DNA of 64,000 nt from the NCBI GenBank assembly GCA_963576475.1, contig OY754982.1:6221201-6285200 (forward strand). The letters are read 5' to 3'. The stretch is from Molanna angustata (lineage: Eukaryota > Arthropoda > Insecta > Trichoptera > Molannidae). The position numbers were made by a program, and so were the translations under genes. Numbering within the stretch: position 1 is the first letter of the stretch; the number at the start of each line of letters is the position of its first letter. Shown in pieces: positions 1 through 11,700 of this stretch. The notes beneath the pieces were generated by a model. That model worked only from the letters and a program-made list of their open reading frames with translations. It searched no databases and had not been told where the DNA came from.

Positions 1-421
1 CTGCCACGAGTTCGTGAAATTTTCCCAGGCTAATTGATCTCCAGGAGAGGTGACATAAATTGGCCTCCACGCAGTCCTGATTTAACCCCTATGGACTTTT
101 TCCTATGGGGTTATCTTAAATCTAAAGTTTAAGTCAATAAACCGACTTCCCTGGCGCATTTGCAAGAAAATATCTGTCACGAAATGGTAGCCATCACTGA
201 GTCCACTTGCCGAGCTGTCATAAGTAATTTTTACTGATCGATTAAATGAGTGCTGCGAACGCGAGGGTCTACATTTGGACTATATTATTTTTAAGAAATA
301 AATTCCCAAATTGTGTACTTTAATAATTAATAAACATTTTTTCGATACACGGCTTACTTTTTTTTAATCGATCCACTAAATATAAACTTTATTTTGAAAC
401 ACCCTGTATAATAAATATCTC
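1..421 (+). pseudogene. Mariner/Tc1-like transposase C-terminal remnant with 3' end
   Basis: The forward strand from about 62 to 290 reads as the end of a Tc1/mariner-superfamily transposase. The hallmark WPPRSPDLTPMDFF block is followed by LWGYLK, then a helical tail ending in a stop near 300. An in-frame TAA near 129 shows it is dead. The segment before position 62 is in another frame, so there is at least one frameshift. The terminus near 400-415 carries the ACACCCTGTATA motif typical of terminal inverted repeats in this superfamily. The 5' part lies outside the window. The block is a strong family marker; the subfamily is not determined. Confidence 0.75.
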
Positions 422-2744
422 AATGGTTTAGTTAAATTTTGATTTATAATACTGTGGAACGATCTTCCGAATTCTGTGTTTCCATCTTCGTACAACCCGG
501 GTCTTTTTAAAATCCGAATTAATAAACTCTTTTCTAGATTGCAAACCCCTCCCAACGCTACGTAGTGCGCTTCTTCGAAAGAGTAAAATGGACCCAAATC
601 CAAATAGCTGGCGTCCCCTACGTAGACATGTTAAAAAAAAAAAAAAAAACACAATCCAATTAAATCTAATATCAAAAGGGGGTTAAAGATTAAAACACGT
701 AAATTAAAAGTCTTCGGCAGTTATACCACTTTGTATTTGTAATGTTTTTTTCTTTGATCATTACACATTTTTTCAATTAAACATTGAACTGGTTTACGCT
801 ACAATCTTTGGTAAAATTAAATTTATATTAGAACGATTGAAATTCAACAACAGATTATAGTGTATCATTACAAAAAACAACATACAAAAAAAAGTACCAT
901 AATTTAAAATTAGATAAACTCCGCCATTATTTAAATTAAACGAAATATTGTTTTTGTAAAACAATAAAAAATGAAAAAGAGAAATGACAAATAGTTACAG
1001 TTACAAGCTAAACATAAAATAATGACTCTTGTAATGAAGATTGTTCTACATAATATTTACAATAGTACAAAGAATTTGGTTAATTTAACTAACATGTCTG
1101 CAATAAATCCGAACGATCAAAATGACAACATTTCGGGCATGTAATTCATATAAATTTCAATATAAGATTATCACAAATTCAAATAGACGGGAGTGATGCT
1201 TCTTTTAATGATTTTAAATTATGTATATTGCACTAATTTATTAAAACAATTACTAATAGTTTTAATTTTCAATAAAACACAACAAAAAAAAAATAATAAA
1301 CACTTATTAACTATTGGGAGTGTATTCATTGTCAAATGATTTACTATATTTATCTTGTCCCGAATAAAATTGTGTATATTTCTATGAAAAATAAATTTAA
1401 GAATCTTTACTATTTTAACTTGTGAAAAACTAAATGAAATTATATTTTTATTCAAATTATGATTGTAATTTGATTTAAAAAAATGAAATGATATGTTTTC
1501 AATGCCTTTTTCCATCAATTAAACAATTTGATAATAACAAACAACTGCGTTAACATTATGAGTTATTTGAATGATTTCCGAGTGCGATTAAAATTTGACA
1601 CATATGTAAATAAGGATTTGAATTAGAACATGAGAAAAAACATTATGAATAAATAAATTGTTCTTGCATTCTTTACTCCAAATAGTTCTAATTCTGTAAA
1701 CCTACTAATATAATGTAGACGGGCAGTTGTCATCTCAACGAAGAAGTTCGCTTTGATATTGGGAACATAATAAATAACTTGTGGTGTACAAAGTTTTCCC
1801 TGATAATGAAATAGGTAGACGATAAGAAAAATAATAATGATAATATTCACTATGGAATTAAATCATATTTTCTAGGTGTAAATCCTCAGCATAATTTATC
1901 TTAAAACTGCAGCAATGTTATTTAATTCACATGTGATAGGACTTTGTTAATTCAACATAATATCCAGTTTTGTAGAATAGTTATAAAAGGCCAACAAGTA
2001 TACTATTATACAGAATCAATACAAACATGAGGATTCACTCCCTATGTAAGAAACACAGTTCAAAAGGAATCGTGAACTATTATTAAAACATTTTCATATT
2101 ATTTATAAGAATAGATTAACTAACCATCTTTAGTGTTGTGACTTGATTATTTTTCCAAAGGAAGTGCCAGATATGGTCAGCAAAGAAAGAACATTGTATA
2201 AGATTAAACCATGTATAAAAAAATATCTGAAACCACGTGGTGAACAAAATAAATCTTTATTACACACCAAAATAATAAGTATTTCTGGAATTATTTGCTA
2301 TCTTTCTCTTTTAAATGACCATATAATAATTTATTAGTCTTGATGGTTATTTGGCAGCCTATTTATAAAATGAAAACTCCATATTACCTTCCATTATATT
2401 TTAACAAATATCTGTTTTCATATTTGATTTTGAATAATTTACATTTTACATAACGACAATTAAACAAAAAAAAAACTTGAATGATAATGCTTGAAAATTA
2501 TTTATATCATAGCCAAATAAAATATTTGCATGCAATGACTCACGAGAAAATTATATATTTCTTTTTTTTTAAAGTAACAGTTTTTCTGTTTTCAAAACAC
2601 ATGAGCCGATACAATTTGACTTCAGCTTTCTAGGTACGATTCTAACAAAAGAAAAACTTATAACACACAATTCTCGGTAACACTGATTAGTTCAAACAAA
2701 TAGCTGTTAGCCAATAAAATACCACTTTCAAATGATATTTTTAC
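422..2744. other. AT-rich intergenic DNA, no supported gene
   Basis: Short open frames only, none with recognisable domains or coding-like composition. Homopolymer runs occur (for example the A-run near 632). No repeat family could be assigned with confidence. Confidence 0.5.
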
Positions 2745-2855
2745 TGACAAACTTTTTAACATCTCAATAGAGACGAAGTTGGGATAGTATAGGAGAACCA
2801 GGAACTCAAGGCACCTACAGGGGCTTACGAGTTCCTGGTTCTTCTATAACTCCCG
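2745..2855. mobile_element. MITE-Y, short internally deleted copy
   Basis: Begins with a degenerate form of the family terminus (GACAAACTTTTTAACATCTC, then AATAGAGACGAAG) and runs through AGGAGAACCAGGAACTC to the reverse complement GAGTTCCTGGTTCTTCT. The two arms almost touch, so most of the interior is missing. Other copies are at 8049-8245, 37366-39165, 50338-50510, 51095-51152 and 57344-57744. Confidence 0.65.
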
Positions 2856-3617
2856 ACGAGGAAAAAATCCAATGTTTGCATATATGCAATTGAAAAAAAT
2901 ATTCGTTTTACCACTTTCAAAGAAAAACAAATGTTCGTAATACAATGCGTAATCGGCATATCTAAATTTTCGTTCATTCGAGATATGTTTGTTGGCTCAC
3001 TGTTCCGGACAATGTGGGACTTCATAGAACCACAAAATACGTTGTTCGTGGCCAATATTTTGAGAAAGTCATGACAAAGATGAGGTTTCTTACTATTGTT
3101 TAAAGTTAAAACAGGGTAAAGTTTCTCAAATAGTACAATTTCACAATCACATCTTTCAAAGCACACATTTATCTGCAGTTTTGTAAAAATCTTTAATAGA
3201 TGCATCACTAAGAAATATATTTAAATACAATATAAATATATATATATATATATATATAAGCGATTACATTACATATATAATATATACGACGCTATGATAC
3301 AGACAAGGCCCAAAATTAAAAATATCTTGAATAGACGGTACAAGAAACGATAATTAATCACAGCAACCTTCATTTATACAATTTACAATATCATTTTTTC
3401 TATACATATCAAGAAAAATACATAAGAGTTTCTTCGCACTAATATTTGTGATCACTGGTAGAGTAAACTTAAACTTCATTTCCTAAATAAAATTTTTGCC
3501 AAAAACTTAAGTTGATACACTTTACAAAAAATTGTTTTATTTTTCAAACATGTTTGTTATTGAAAATGATTTCCTTTATTTTATGACGTTTCAAAATTGT
3601 CAAATAAATAAAATTAT
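2856..3617. other. AT-rich DNA with small TA microsatellite
   Basis: No gene seen. A short (TA)n tract lies near 3232-3258. The stretch just after 2850 (aactcccgac...ggaaaaaa...ccaatgtttgc) recurs near 13110 and 58650, so it is part of another dispersed repeat. Confidence 0.45.
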
Positions 3618-4225
3618 GGCCCGGTATTACAGTTGGCCCTCAACTCATTGAGTTTGTTAAACTCAAGATTAATGTTATGGGGAGATTGAATCCATTTCCG
3701 TATTACAGTGCAATATGACATGTCAGTTACTAAATCTTCAATTATAGACATATTTTAATTTTTCTGTGGTTATTATCCGTCAAATTTTAAAAAAACTCAA
3801 ATAATACGAACTACAAAACGGGACGCTACGACTTGAAATACTATTGTTTTACTATCCAACATGATAAATTTAATTTTTTTCACCAAAATAATGCTTTTAA
3901 ATGCCCATGTTCGTTTCAATATGGCTGTCAGTTTGTTTTGTTGTGTGGCGCCACCGTCGATACAACTAACGCCTCTAGTGATAGAACACTGAAACTACAC
4001 TCATTGCCTAACGCCTCTAGTGATAGAAGCTGAAACTTCACGCGTTGCCTAGCAAATGACAGTTGACTCACCGTTAAGTACTTAATCCGCCAGAAACGTT
4101 GAGTTAAATATTTGACGTTTTAGCGACGTATTTGTGGGAAGATTAGGCCTAAGCGGACACTGTAATACGCTATATTTTTGTAAAACTTGAGTTTAGCTCT
4201 TAAACTGAGACTGTAATACCGGCCC
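3618..4225. mobile_element. MITE-Z copy 1 (terminal inverted repeat element)
   Basis: The left end GGCCCGGTATTACAGT matches the reverse complement of the right end ACTGTAATACCGGCC. Subterminal parts also pair: AACTCAAGATTAA-like on the left, AAACTTGAGTTTAG on the right. The flanks read TAT on both sides, suggesting a 3-bp target duplication. A second, longer copy is at 43132-44078. No transposase is encoded, so it is non-autonomous. A 3-bp duplication would suit the PIF/Harbinger group, but that is inference. Two direct repeats (acgcctctagtgatagaa) lie near 3970 and 4012. Confidence 0.75.
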
Positions 4226-4394
4226 TATATAACATATCATTTGATTGATAGTAAAGAGACGGAATAATGTGAAATCACTGGTAAATTGTATTGTTCATTG
4301 AGTATAATTTTCGTCTTGAGTACCTACACAACAGTGAATACATATTATAACTAAGTATGGATTAGAATGGATGGACTGTGTCGATGCAGATGTC

Positions 4395-4515
4395 GGTGCA
4401 TCTGCAGCAGATATTAGAAACACTGGAGAATGAAGGCAACGGATAGACGGGAATGGAGGAGACTCCTGGATTCAGCCAAGGCTCACCCAGGGCTGTCGAG
4501 CTCATGATGATGAAT
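4395..4515 (+). mobile_element. LINE E (RTE-like) 3' end fragment
   Basis: Translates in one frame as a trace of the RTE C-terminal signature (W-R-R-L-L-D-S-A-K-A-H-P-G-L, then stop), followed by a short ATGATGATG tail. Only the last ~120 bp remain. Related ends are at 5390-5525 and 29040-29325. Confidence 0.6.
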
Positions 4516-5389
4516 TACAATATTTCTATTTTTAAATTTACAAATAATGATAAACAATCTATTTTCTATTTTTACTTTTCTTCATCTTATAAATTGTTTT
4601 TAAGAAAAACAATTATGAGAATTTCAACTTTTACAGACAAAAGAAAATCTTATTCCAGTGATATGTGTATCTCTACCTACAAAAAAGTCTGTGAAAGCTC
4701 TTATGCATTTTTACCATAGTAAATATGACAGTATAATTTTTTATTTTCAAATATCATGAATCATTGCCAACATCACTAATGTTTTGTACATAGGCAATAT
4801 AACATGTTGATTATTCATAATCAATTATATAAAACATTGTATGCAATGATGATCAATTATAAAGCGTAGTTTTATTTTTTTTTATTTTTAGACTATTTTT
4901 CCACACCCCTTAAAATATGAAAGAAAAATATTTCTATAAATTAAAATTGCAGAATCCGTGTTATTCCAGCCCAATAATTGGACATTTACAAAGTAGATTA
5001 TATTTTATTGATATATTAACAAACAATTTACTTGTTAATAAACAAAATGAAACAATACAGAATAAGAAGTGAATTAAATAATTATTGAATTCAACAAAAA
5101 GGTGACAAATTTAAAGATCAAAAATGCACTTGGTGACATGTCGCAGGTGTTTAGAATAAGTAACTTTTCATTTGTCCAATCATTTGATGGATTAAGACGT
5201 TTTCAAAAATATTTTTCTACATGATTCAACAAAAGTTTTCATTCATTTATAAAAGATACTGCCCATTAGACTATAAGAAGTAGACATTATTTATTTTGCT
5301 GTTCAAAAATTGGTGTTTGCATCTTGAGGACATAAATCTAATATATTTAGGATAAATAAATCTGCACAAATAGAAAATCATGGTTAGAC
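4516..5389. other. AT-rich intergenic DNA
   Basis: No coding or structural signal beyond homopolymer runs. The open frame spanning 4453-4719 begins in the LINE tail and is not gene-like. Confidence 0.45.
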
Positions 5390-5525
5390 AGCATACCGAG
5401 GGATGCAGTACAGCTCCTGCATGTTTCTAATTGGAGAGTGGTAGCTGAGGATAAAAGAAGATGGAGACAGTAGTTGAAGGAGACCATGGCTCAATTTGGG
5501 CTGTAGCGCCATCGAAGAAGATAAC
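5390..5525 (+). mobile_element. LINE E (RTE-like) 3' end fragment
   Basis: Resembles the 3' ends at 4395 and 29040: a degenerate W-R-x-x-x-E-E/K-D-R-R-x-W-R coding trace, then GGGCTGTAGCGCCATCGAAG. Truncated and decayed. Confidence 0.55.
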
Positions 5526-8044
5526 TTTTCAATTTCACAGTCATCTGTAGACTTAAATTATGAAAATATATAACAGACTTAAAAGGATAAAATACAAAGC
5601 TAAGGTCTGAATTTATTCGTGATAGATTCATTCTCTAGCTTGAGACTGGTCTTGAGCTCAACCAAAATGGTATTAAAGAAACAAAAGTCACTGAGCTTGA
5701 TCTCAAGACTGGTCTTGAAATATATAGAAGAGTTGAGATTGCTTTGAGACAGCTATTCTGCTATATTGAGCACGGTCTCTAAGAGAGAGAAGGAGACAGC
5801 GCTTTACACGAAAAAGAAATGCATATAGACACGGACGAATTTCAAATTAATTACTATTTTGAAGTTTACATTATTATCGGTACTAAAATGGATTGAGCAT
5901 CTTATTTAGAACCTTCCAGGAGTAATTTGCATACAATCATTCATAAACTAATTGAGTGAATTAAAATTTGTAAGATTTCATAAAATTTCCGGTACATCCA
6001 GTAAATATCATGTTGTATCATATTTTGAAATGGCTGCCTTTCCTGGATCTATTAACTGTAGGTACACACATTCCCATAATATGCTATATGACAGATAAAC
6101 GAAGTAGTATTTCTTTTCCTCTTCTGAATAAAACGGTTGACATATTCACTATTTATCATATTATGATACATAAATTTCTCTACACTTTTGAAGATTATCA
6201 AGACAACGAATTGTCAGAATATAATAAAATAGTTATAACGAACTCAGTGCTACCAACACAACAGCGCAGAAATTATTACCATTCACGAGAAAAAGTACTT
6301 ATTTATAGAGCTGCATCCATATTTTGTTCAAGTATGCATTCTTGAATTAGATGGCGAACGTATTTTAATACGGATTTTCGAGCATGATCTCAAGATGGTC
6401 TTGAGATGACACATTTGGAGAATTGTCTTGATAATTATTCTTAATCATACTCAATTATTTCATGCAATTTGTTCCTGGCAAAGCTGACCTACATATTACT
6501 TATTGATTCCTCAAGCAAGTACCACAGCAGGCAACATTATAATACAACCCAACAGCATTTCCTCGAAAATGGAGAACTCTAACGTCATCTGGTAAAAGTA
6601 GTCTTGTGAACCCCCTATCAGATTAAAGCAAAATAAATTCGAGGAATCAAGTCAAGCCTGATACAAAAAAAGTTACTTTTAGAAAGGTTCGTATTGAAAT
6701 GTATTTATTGATATTTTTTTTCTCAAGTCTCAGCAAAAAGTCTAAATCTATAATCTACATAATATGTAAACAGCAAAATTAGCAGTCATCAAAAAAAATT
6801 TAGAAAACCTTGTTGAGTCAAGTAGGAAAAAATTAAATTGTTTTTAAAAATGTTCACAAACATCTTAAAATGACTAGGTACTTACTTAAAAAAAAACTTA
6901 TTCTAAATGATTACGACATATGAATAATAAATACATCAATAAATATACATTATACAAATAGTGAAGTCACATCTTCATGTTTGAAATAGTATAAATAACA
7001 TTGGCATAGGTATTGGCCAATGTCTCAACAATTTCTGCGTAGTGGGGGAAGGTCTGCACATCCATTAACCAAGCACAAACCCAAAATTTGTATTCTGTGC
7101 AGACGACGCCATTATTCAATATGTTTGCCGGTCAGTCTACATAAATTGCTAACCATTTCATAATAACAGGATACTGCTCGGCAGGTTTCAAATTTTAATT
7201 TAACAACGTCTCGATATCACCTACAGATTAAACCCTGCTTTGTGTCACTTTCAAATTGGGTAAGTACAAAATAAAAAATAAATAGATGATAAAAAAAAAA
7301 CAAGTTACTGCCTAGATAAAATAATATACACAAAACAGTTGGTACCTATTCACTGAGAAGACTTTAAATTGATTATTTGATATCATAATGTAACAGAAAT
7401 ATACAAATAGCTACTTGACACAGTGTATTCATCGACAAAAAAACTGTAGTTGAGTTGCTATAGCCCTGGTCAGTTGAAAAGCCCTTTATCAGGCGTAATG
7501 TTTTAAAATAATAAATAATGAAGAAGTAAAATAGTGTTTGTTTTATTTTAGAAATGTAATTGGATTTTTACAAAGTAAAATGTCATTCGTTATTACCAAA
7601 AATCCAAATTTTAAACCTTGAAAACATGATCTAATGGAATCGTTAAAGTTCGAATGAATGAAAATGAAATATTGTTGTATCTCAAAACTATTTGTCTACG
7701 TTGTGCCAAACAAGATATTTTTCATGTTGCTGATAAAATTAAGGCATGATGGGTCTATTGGAGAAAATTGGTAGCACGTTTTTAGGTGGTACACATGGTT
7801 TCCCATCGAAAGAAATGAATTATTAAAGAAGCCATACCTCGTTGATACATGAAACTGGCTGTATCAAATTTAAAAGACATTATTTTGAAAACTTTACGAA
7901 TATAAAATGTAAAATTTTAAAATGAAAATATTTTTCACCCCCCCCGTTATTTTAATCTCTTCTGTTACATAGTATATTTATTTTATGACCGTTCATATAT
8001 TGAAATTTTTTTACCTTTTGACTTGTGAGAATAAGTTACATAAT
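5526..8044. other. AT-rich DNA; possible degenerate TIR element 5630-6420
   Basis: Between about 5630 and 6420 the motif TCTCAAGACTGGTCTTGA and close variants recur at both ends (near 5640, 5699 and 6385). This may mark a decayed inverted-repeat transposon, but I could not fix its ends. The 111-codon frame at 6010-6345 inside it has no recognisable domain. The rest to 8044 shows no gene. Confidence 0.3.
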
Positions 8045-8048
8045 ATAT

Positions 8049-8406
<358 letters not shown>

Positions 8407-8605
8407 GTTTGCGAGCAATATAATAAGTTATCTATATAATAAACATTGAATGTAAATGTCTATGATTACCTTGTGTCAAGCAGCTACAAATATAACAATA
8501 ATATTACGTAATAGGCAACATTCAAGCTTGTATTTATACAAGAGTATCATCATCTAATGTAATATTAGGATAAGAATGATTCCACTTCAATGATTGACGG
8601 TGGTT

Positions 8606-8770
8606 TCATCTCAACCATAGTTTAAGCCTCAAGGCGTCCACGCCGTTGAGATAATACCTAAATAACCGTTTGTCCCTCACAAAACCGAGATTTTCGTAAA
8701 GTCTTAACGCTGGCTTATTTGTTATTTCAGTTTCCAATACAACTTCATCGGCGTCGTCTTCTACCATCAC
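8606..8770 (-). CDS. NAA30: NAA30 coding exon 2 (terminal)
   Basis: Encodes 54 residues and [57 protein letters not shown]. The acceptor is ATGTTTCAG|GTGATGG. The frame from exon 1 (AIT) to exon 2 (VMVED) matches the family (AIYAMVEGD in human). The stretch is too short and too far from exon 1 for a simple ORF search to find it. Confidence 0.92.
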   Translation of the reverse strand: MMVEDDADEVVLETEITNKPALRLYENLGFVRDKRLFRYYLNGVDALRLKLWLR

Positions 8771-11700
8771 CTGAAACATAAATAATTATTTAATAATTAC
8801 ATAACATGACAATATCTGGCAGAGAATGTAAGGGTCCAAAATTCTTTCTATCACTAGTTGCATGTAACACATGAGATCCATCTGTCAAAGGCGATAGTAT
8901 GCATAATTGAAGAATACGTACAAAACTATAAACACTTCAAATTAATAAACATTTCAAGATATTTTTTTTTCTATATATAACATGTAAGTCAGGATAGGAT
9001 AGTATGGAAGTCAGTCTGTTTTTCCTACCCAGAATATGAAAACAGCATGATGTATATTTGTAGATTAAGTAGGTATCAAACTATTGAGTGAGATATTGTG
9101 TAGTGTTTATTGCCTTACAAATTGTATGAAACAATGTTGTCACTAAATTTAATTTTTATAAAAATTGTTATGTTTGAGAAACTCTGGAATTTTTTTGAAA
9201 AAATAAATTTGAGATTTTGTATTTGTCTATATTTATACCAATTTTCTGTGTTCTAGCTTTTATGGTTTTTGAGATATATGGAAAAACAAAGTAAAAATTC
9301 AAAATTTGATAACCCCTGACTGAATCAAAAATTCAAAATTCTGAGAATGAAAGTTTTGTAGGCCTATAACTATATATATATTCTGAAATTTTGGCCTCTG
9401 TAAATTGAATGGATCAAGAGTTATACGGGACGGACGGACACACAGACACACACACACACTAAATGTTCTACTCAAAATTCTGAGTAATTCCATATATAGA
9501 ACATATATTTGTACATTGTTACATTGGCCCTGAGTCAAATTGAAAACGCTGTTCGTTATCGCCAAGCGCTATTTTTTTTTGTATGTGATTTGACGTTTGT
9601 TGTAGAAATTTTTTCTACAATAACAAACAACAAACGTCAAATCCCATACAAAAAAAAATTAGCGCTTGGCGATAACGAACAGCGTTTTCAATTTGACTTG
9701 GGGGCATTGTCTATTTTTGTTAAATAAGTTTATTTTTAGTTTTTCTTTTGCTATCTATGATAATTTTATTTTGGTTTATTGTTATTTTGTTTTTTGTGAA
9801 GTTACAACTCCCTTCAAAACACGAGTTCATCTCTTTTTGAAGGAAGTTATATTGAATAGTGTTTTAATTTCTTTTTGTTAATGTAATTTTCTTGTGTAAT
9901 ATGTTTTTTTTTGGTAATAAATAAATACATACATACATACATACCATCACGCCATGTCCCTTGCAGGGTAGGCAGAGAGAACCGAACGCCACATTTTTCT
10001 ATCCTGGCACGCATCCCTCGCCTCGTCCACATTCATGCATCGTCTCATACATGTTCGTCTATTGCTCACACTTCTAACATTTCCGTCTTTCAAAATTTCG
10101 TTCACATGGTCGTGCCATCCCTTTCTTGAGCGTCCCCGACCTCTCATTCCATTCCTTTCCGCTCTGTATATTTTCTTCGTCAGGCGCTCCTCATTCATTC
10201 TCCCCATGTGACCAAACCATCTCAATGTGTTCACTTTCATTCTAGTAATGACATCTTTCTTAATCTTACATTCTCTTTCCTTATATCCTCGTTTCTTACC
10301 CGGTCATACATCGTTCTATTACAAATCCTTCTTAACGATCTCATTTCAACTGCATTTATTCTACTTTCATGCGTCTTCTGCCATGTTGAGGTTTCGCAGC
10401 ATATTTATATATTTTATTAATAAATAAATAAAATAAATAAATATGCTGCGAAGCCTCTAAATTGGTGTTTTTTTACTTCAAAGACGGAAAAACTGTGAAA
10501 AATATAGACCCTGCATACAAATCTCGCGTATCTTGGCTTGATATTTTGTCGATATATTAAGAGAATAAAATTATCTTGAACAAATCGACAGCTGGATCAC
10601 AGAATAGTCATAAAAAAAACTTTAATGATTCATTCATTCCATCACGGCATATCCGAAAATGTCGGGTAAACAGCGACAGGTTTGCGGGTGTGTATTACTA
10701 TATAAAAGGAAGCTAGACACATGGATGACCCGACACACCGGTCTCGTCTCACCTTAAAAGGCAACATTCATAATTGGTGGTGAAACTAAGTGAGTTTTGT
10801 GTGTTATATATTCAATAACCCAACTCTTAAGAAAAGAGTGAAAACAGTATTCTAACCCAATGGCCCCACAGCAAGATGCTAGAAAACAGTATTCTAACCC
10901 AATGACCCCACAGCAAGATGCTAGAAAACAGTATTCTAACCCAATGGCCCCACAGCAAGATGCTAGAAAACAGTATTCTAACCCAATGGCCCCACAGCAA
11001 GATGCTAGAAAACAGTATTCTAACCCAATGACCCCACAGCAAGATGCTAGAAAACAGTATTCTAACCCAATGGCCCCACAGCAAGATGCTAGAAAACAGT
11101 ATTCTAACCCAATGACCCCACAGCAAGATGCTAGAAAACAGTATTCTAACCCAATGGCCCCACAGCAAGATGCTAGAAAACAGTATTCTAACCCAATGAC
11201 CCCACAGCAAGATGCTAGAAAACAGTATTCTAACCCAATGGCCCCACAGCAAGATGCTAGAAAACAGTATTCTAACCCAATGACCCCACAGCAAGATGCT
11301 AGAAAACAGTATTCTAACCCAATGGCCCCACAGCAAGATGCTAGAAAACAGTATTCTAACCCAATGGCCCCACAGCAAGATGCTAGAAAACAGTATTCTA
11401 ACCCAATGACCCCACAGCAAGATGCTAGAAAACAGTATTCTAACCCAATGGCCCCACAGCAAGATGCTAGAAAACAGTATTCTAACCCAATGACCCCACA
11501 GCAAGATGCTAGAAAACAGTATTCTAACCCAATGGCCCCACAGCAAGATGCTAGAAAACAGTATTCTAACCCAATGGCCCCACAGCAAGATGCTAGAAAA
11601 CAGTATTCTAACCCAATGACCCCACAGCAAGATGCTAGAAAACAGTATTCTAACCCAATGGCCCCACAGCAAGATGCTAGAAAACAGTATTCTAACCCAA

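Noticed and set aside
2825..3208. 127-codon minus-strand frame
   Set aside because: Begins in a MITE-Y fragment, has no domain and has the composition of non-coding AT-rich DNA.
10689..10760. TATA box and initiator of a promoter in family X (TATAAAAGG then GTCTCGTCTCACC)
   Set aside because: The spacing is about 40 nt in the copies, too long for a TATA-initiator pair, and the element may lie on the other strand. Conservation can be explained by common descent.
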